A DNA stretch of 64,000 bases, from contig NZ_JALIGE010000073.1 in assembly GCF_024764835.1 (NCBI RefSeq), positions 248,001 through 312,000 of the forward strand, read 5' to 3'. Source of the stretch: Scandinavium hiltneri. Its GTDB lineage: Bacteria; Pseudomonadota; Gammaproteobacteria; Enterobacterales; Enterobacteriaceae. The position numbers were made by a program, and so were the translations under genes. How positions within the stretch are numbered: position 1 is the stretch's first letter; the number at the start of each line of letters is the position of its first letter. Below are positions 61,139 through 64,000 of the stretch, piece after piece. The notes below the pieces were generated by a model. It saw nothing but the letters and a program-made list of their open reading frames with translations. It did no database searches and was not told where the DNA came from.

Positions 61139-62581
61139 TCAGCTCGAACAGCTCACTTCCAGCCGTTTGCCCCACTCAGGCGGACGGCTGGCATAGTCAT
61201 CACTCCGGTCCGCAAACGGGTCACGTAACGCCTCGTGCAAACGCTCAAACTCGGCATAGTCCCCGCGTTCAGCCTGCTCGATGGCGCGCTGTGCCAGCCA
61301 GTTGCGTAACACCACCGCCGGATTGACCTGCTTCATACTTTGCTGGCGCATGGCGTCATCCACCCGATCCTGCTGCAAGCGCGCGCGATAGTCGCTAAAC
61401 CACGTATCAAACGCCGCCCGATCGATAAACTCATCGCGCAACGGTGAACTCGCACTCTGTTGTTCCGTCTCGCTCAACATACGGAAAGTGCGGGTGTAAT
61501 CGCTGCCCTCACGCTCCATCAGACTAAACAGCCCGTTCAGCAGTTCGTTGTCGCCCTTTTGCTCCGAGAACAGACCGAGCTTGCCGCGCATCCGCTGACC
61601 GTATTCCACCAGCAATACTTCCTGATAACCGTCCAGCGCATCGTTGAGCACATCCACCGCGATAAATGGCGACAGCGACTGCGCCAGGCGTTGCAGGTTC
61701 CACAGCGCCGCGGCGGGCTGATTATCAAAGCTATAGCGGCCCTGGTGGTCTGAGTGGTTACAGATAAAGCCCGGCTGATAATCATCGAGGAAACCGTACG
61801 GACCGTAGTCCATGGTCAGCCCCAGAATCGACATATTGTCCGTATTCATCACCCCGTGACAGAAACCAACGGTTTGCCAGCGGGCAATCAGACGCGCAGT
61901 TCGGGTGACAACGTCACGGAACCACAGCGCATACTTTTCAGCTTCGGATCCCAGCTGCGGCCAGTGATGACGAATCACATAATCCGCCAGCTCGCGCACC
62001 TTTTCCGTATCACGGCGGTAGTAGAAGTGTTCGAAATGGCCGAAACGCACGTGACTTTCCGCCAGACGCATCAGCATAGCGCCCTGCTCAACCGTTTCTC
62101 GGTACACCGGCGTGTCGCTGGTTACCACTGATAGCGCACGCGTGGTCGGAATGCCGAGCGCGAACATCGCCTCAGACGCCAGACTTTCACGCAACGTGGA
62201 GCGCAATACCGCGCGCCCGTCGCCCATTCGGGAATACGGCGTCAGTCCTGCGCCTTTCAGGTGCCAGTCATAACGACGTCCGTCAGCCAACTGCTGTTCG
62301 CCGAGCAAGATGCCACGTCCGTCGCCAAGCTGACCGGCCCAGACGCCAAACTGATGGCCGCTGTAGACCTGCGCGAGGGGCAGCATTCCAGGCAGCAGCG
62401 TTTCGCCGCCCCACACGCCCGCGCCTTTTCCAGGACTGAACAGCGATTCAGGCAGATCGATACTCTGTGCCAGCGCCGCGTTGTGCCAAATCAGGCGTGC
62501 ATTGGCTAGCGGCGTCGGCGACAGTTCGGTATAAAAACCTGGCAGCTCATCGCGCCAGTGATGGGTAAAAGACAGGGTCAT
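61139..62581 (-). CDS. selO: Protein adenylyltransferase SelO (YdiU)
   Basis: A 480-residue pseudokinase-fold enzyme that transfers AMP from ATP to protein Ser/Thr/Tyr. E. coli SelO is 478 aa. The segments YSGHQFGVWAGQLGDGRG and GVMNTDNMSILGLTMDYGP are family signatures; the latter contains the metal-binding Asn and the DYGP motif. The C terminus ends in CSS, where vertebrate SelO has Sec-Ser-Ser. The ribosome site is GGAGGAACC. Confidence 0.96.
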   Translation of the reverse strand: MTLSFTHHWRDELPGFYTELSPTPLANARLIWHNAALAQSIDLPESLFSPGKGAGVWGGETLLPGMLPLAQVYSGHQFGVWAGQLGDGRGILLGEQQLADGRRYDWHLKGAGLTPYSRMGDGRAVLRSTLRESLASEAMFALGIPTTRALSVVTSDTPVYRETVEQGAMLMRLAESHVRFGHFEHFYYRRDTEKVRELADYVIRHHWPQLGSEAEKYALWFRDVVTRTARLIARWQTVGFCHGVMNTDNMSILGLTMDYGPYGFLDDYQPGFICNHSDHQGRYSFDNQPAAALWNLQRLAQSLSPFIAVDVLNDALDGYQEVLLVEYGQRMRGKLGLFSEQKGDNELLNGLFSLMEREGSDYTRTFRMLSETEQQSASSPLRDEFIDRAAFDTWFSDYRARLQQDRVDDAMRQQSMKQVNPAVVLRNWLAQRAIEQAERGDYAEFERLHEALRDPFADRSDDYASRPPEWGKRLEVSCSS

Positions 62582-62642
62582 GGTTCCTCCTGTCTGTAGT
62601 GTAGTGCCTGTGAGGGCAGATAAATACGGGTGAGATACAGGG

Positions 62643-63356
62643 TTATTCCTGCATCAGACGAGTTAGCGATGCGCTATCAACGGTGGGCCACAGTAATCCC
62701 TGGTATGCGCTCAGACCCCAGGACTCCAGACGTTCAAGGATCTGTGGGTTGTCCACACCTGCCGCCATAATCGCACTACAGCAGGGCTGTACCTGGGCGA
62801 TTATCGCCCGCATAAAGGGATCAAACGATAATAATAACGCCTGTTGCTGAATAAAGTTTTTATCCAGCATAACGCGTTTGAACAACCCGCTGAAAACAGC
62901 CTGGGTTGATGCGTCTCCGGCACCAAAATTGGCCAGCATCAGCGGGAAAAGATTTGCCAGTTGAACCAGCAAATGATTTTTGTCGATGGCATTCAATTCT
63001 GGAAAGTTTTCATTGACCGTAAACTCCAGAAAGGAAAATCGCGCGGCCTCTTCCGCCAACACTTTTTGTGTTAACAACGCAAAGGCAATTGCCGGCGTTA
63101 TATTAATCCACGCAATTAATTGCTGTTGAATAAAAAAGATTTGGCAGGTTTCGAGTAACGCGAGTTTTTCGCGAAACAGGATGACTTCCTGTTCAGCGCT
63201 CATACGAGACGTCACCAGCGTGGTCGGCGTACGCACTGCATCATCCACGCCGACAACGTTCGCGATTATTTCTAATCCGACAAGTCGCCCCCCACCATTT
63301 CTGGCAGGCAGGAATAATAATTCGGTTTTCCAGGCTTTATCCAGAGTAACAATCAT
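62643..63356 (-). CDS. ydiV: Anti-FlhD4C2 factor YdiV (RflP), degenerate EAL domain
   Basis: A 237-residue EAL-like protein that binds FlhD and represses flagellar genes under nutrient limitation. The EAL-type motif is degenerate (LEFTVNENFPEL in place of the EAL-ExLTE loop), so no phosphodiesterase activity is expected. GLFKRVMLDKNFIQQQ and the final WGLSAYQGLLWP match E. coli YdiV (237 aa). The ATG (MIVTLDKAWK) is chosen; a GTG three codons upstream is possible. The gene is divergent from nothing and follows nlpC's strand, as in E. coli. Confidence 0.92.
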   Translation of the reverse strand: MIVTLDKAWKTELLFLPARNGGGRLVGLEIIANVVGVDDAVRTPTTLVTSRMSAEQEVILFREKLALLETCQIFFIQQQLIAWINITPAIAFALLTQKVLAEEAARFSFLEFTVNENFPELNAIDKNHLLVQLANLFPLMLANFGAGDASTQAVFSGLFKRVMLDKNFIQQQALLLSFDPFMRAIIAQVQPCCSAIMAAGVDNPQILERLESWGLSAYQGLLWPTVDSASLTRLMQE

Positions 63357-63599
63357 TACGTCCACCCTTGTTCAAGGGAGCTCCCTGGTCGCTGCTGCAT
63401 GGTTCCAGTCGAAAACAAAATCTTTGATTTTAAAAAGATTAATTTCATTCGTCCCTTTGTAATTAAGGAATTCCTTTGCTTTATCATTGGGATGATTGTA
63501 ATCCATATTCGTGCAATCGCACAATCCAGAGATTCATTAGCGGAATGTCATGACAATTGATAATTATTTCGTAGTGCTTTTTTATATTTATCTGCTACC
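63357..63599. other. Intergenic region between nlpC terminator and ydiV
   Basis: About 240 A/T-rich bases that should contain the ydiV promoter and leader (minus strand). I see no coding frame or recognisable operator. Confidence 0.4.
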
Positions 63600-63623
63600 A
63601 AAAAAGGGCCATCAGGCCCTTTT
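63600..63623 (-). terminator. Terminator after nlpC
   Basis: AAAAGGGCC / GGCCCTTTT with ATCA loop; the T-run is on the minus strand. Confidence 0.88.
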
Positions 63624-63633
63624 GTTTTTACGA

Positions 63634-64000
63634 CTAAATACGTCTGGCTTGCCAGAAGTGCTTTCGCCAGTAGACATTATCCAGTGAGGATCGCGTGACG
63701 CCCTGGCTGGTTGAGGCATGAATAAATTGATTATCCGTGTCGTAGATGCCGACATGCAGACCATTTCCGCCCGAACCGGTGTTGAAGAATACCAGGTCGC
63801 CCGGCAATAAATCATCTTTATCAATTTCGGTGCCGATTTTCGACTGCTGTTTGGTATCGCGCGGCAGCTGTAAATCAAACTGGTCCCGGAAGGTCATCAT
63901 GACGAACGCAGAGCAATCCACGCCACCGCGAGTACTTCCCCCGTAGCGATATGGCGTGCCGCGCCAGTTTGCCAGTTGATCATTGAGGTTGGCAATAACT
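63634..64000 (-). CDS. nlpC: NlpC/P60-family lipoprotein NlpC, 5' end beyond the window
   Basis: Partial gene of 122 visible codons out of about 154 in E. coli; the signal peptide and lipobox are outside the window. The visible part runs from NLNDQLANWRGTPYRYGG through the catalytic Cys in GVDCSAFV and the His in NGLHVGIYDT to the C-terminal FWQARRI. It is a cell-wall peptidase-type lipoprotein. The ATG inside VDCSAF is not a start: the frame continues to the edge. Confidence 0.95.
   Translation of the reverse strand, partial: VIANLNDQLANWRGTPYRYGGSTRGGVDCSAFVMMTFRDQFDLQLPRDTKQQSKIGTEIDKDDLLPGDLVFFNTGSGGNGLHVGIYDTDNQFIHASTSQGVTRSSLDNVYWRKHFWQARRI

Noticed and set aside
63634..63921. Internal ATG as the start of nlpC
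   Set aside because: It would cut through the catalytic VDCSAF motif region and drop conserved N-terminal sequence that is open up to the window edge.

Overview
The window is chromosomal DNA of an Enterobacteriaceae bacterium close to Enterobacter, Lelliottia, Leclercia or Kosakonia; the species cannot be fixed from sequence alone. The backbone follows the E. coli K-12 order gloA-rnt-grxD-mepH-sodB-ydhP-purR-punR-punC-cfa-ribC-mdtK-tRNA-Val, then fumD-pykF-lpp-ldtE-sufEDSCBA cluster-menI-ydiJ-ydiK-rprA, then ppsA-ppsR-aroH-hemP-selO-ydiV-nlpC. Several E. coli blocks are missing or replaced: lhr is absent between rnt and grxD, the ydhR-ydhY region after the tRNAs is replaced by about 19 kb of catabolic and transport genes, and the ydiL-aroD-ydiD region before ppsA is replaced by one GH3 glycosidase gene. 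I saw no rRNA, CRISPR array, insertion sequence, integrase or phage gene.

Layout. Positions 1-12,340 hold housekeeping and stress genes and three tRNA-Val(GAC) genes. Positions 12,435-19,640 hold a LacI-type repressor divergent from a six-gene catabolic operon (HisD-like dehydrogenase, SDR, MFS, alpha/beta hydrolase, HpaI-type aldolase, bicupin) whose substrate I cannot name. Positions 19,780-26,607 hold a PgeF/YfiH paralogue, a polar amino-acid ABC importer, and a BtuCD/FecCD-type ABC importer that has a ModE-like operator over its promoter and a signal-peptide-less ModA-like protein next to it; together these point to molybdate or tungstate. Positions 26,681-31,555 hold a shikimate/dehydroshikimate catabolic group (atypical AroE-like protein, MFS, QuiC-type dehydratase-VOC fusion, TetR regulator) with two matching candidate operators. 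Positions 31,556-47,641 return to backbone genes (fumD, pykF, lpp, ldtE, suf operon, an lpxP-like gene, menI, ydiJ, ydiK, the sRNA rprA). Positions 47,680-64,000 hold the GH3 enzyme, ppsA/ppsR, aroH, hemP, a heme-uptake operon hmuRSTUV, selO, ydiV and a partial nlpC.

How the parts work together. The window is rich in readable regulation. Candidate PUR boxes lie at purR and ydiK. Cra-like sites lie at both pykF and ppsA, which catalyse opposite steps. Fur boxes lie in the sufA promoter and before hemP, linking iron limitation to Fe-S assembly and heme uptake. A TrpR-like palindrome before aroH overlaps the last codons of ppsR. ModE-, TetR- and LacI-type candidate operators lie in the accessory region. 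All binding-site calls are from pattern recognition and were not tested by a matrix search.
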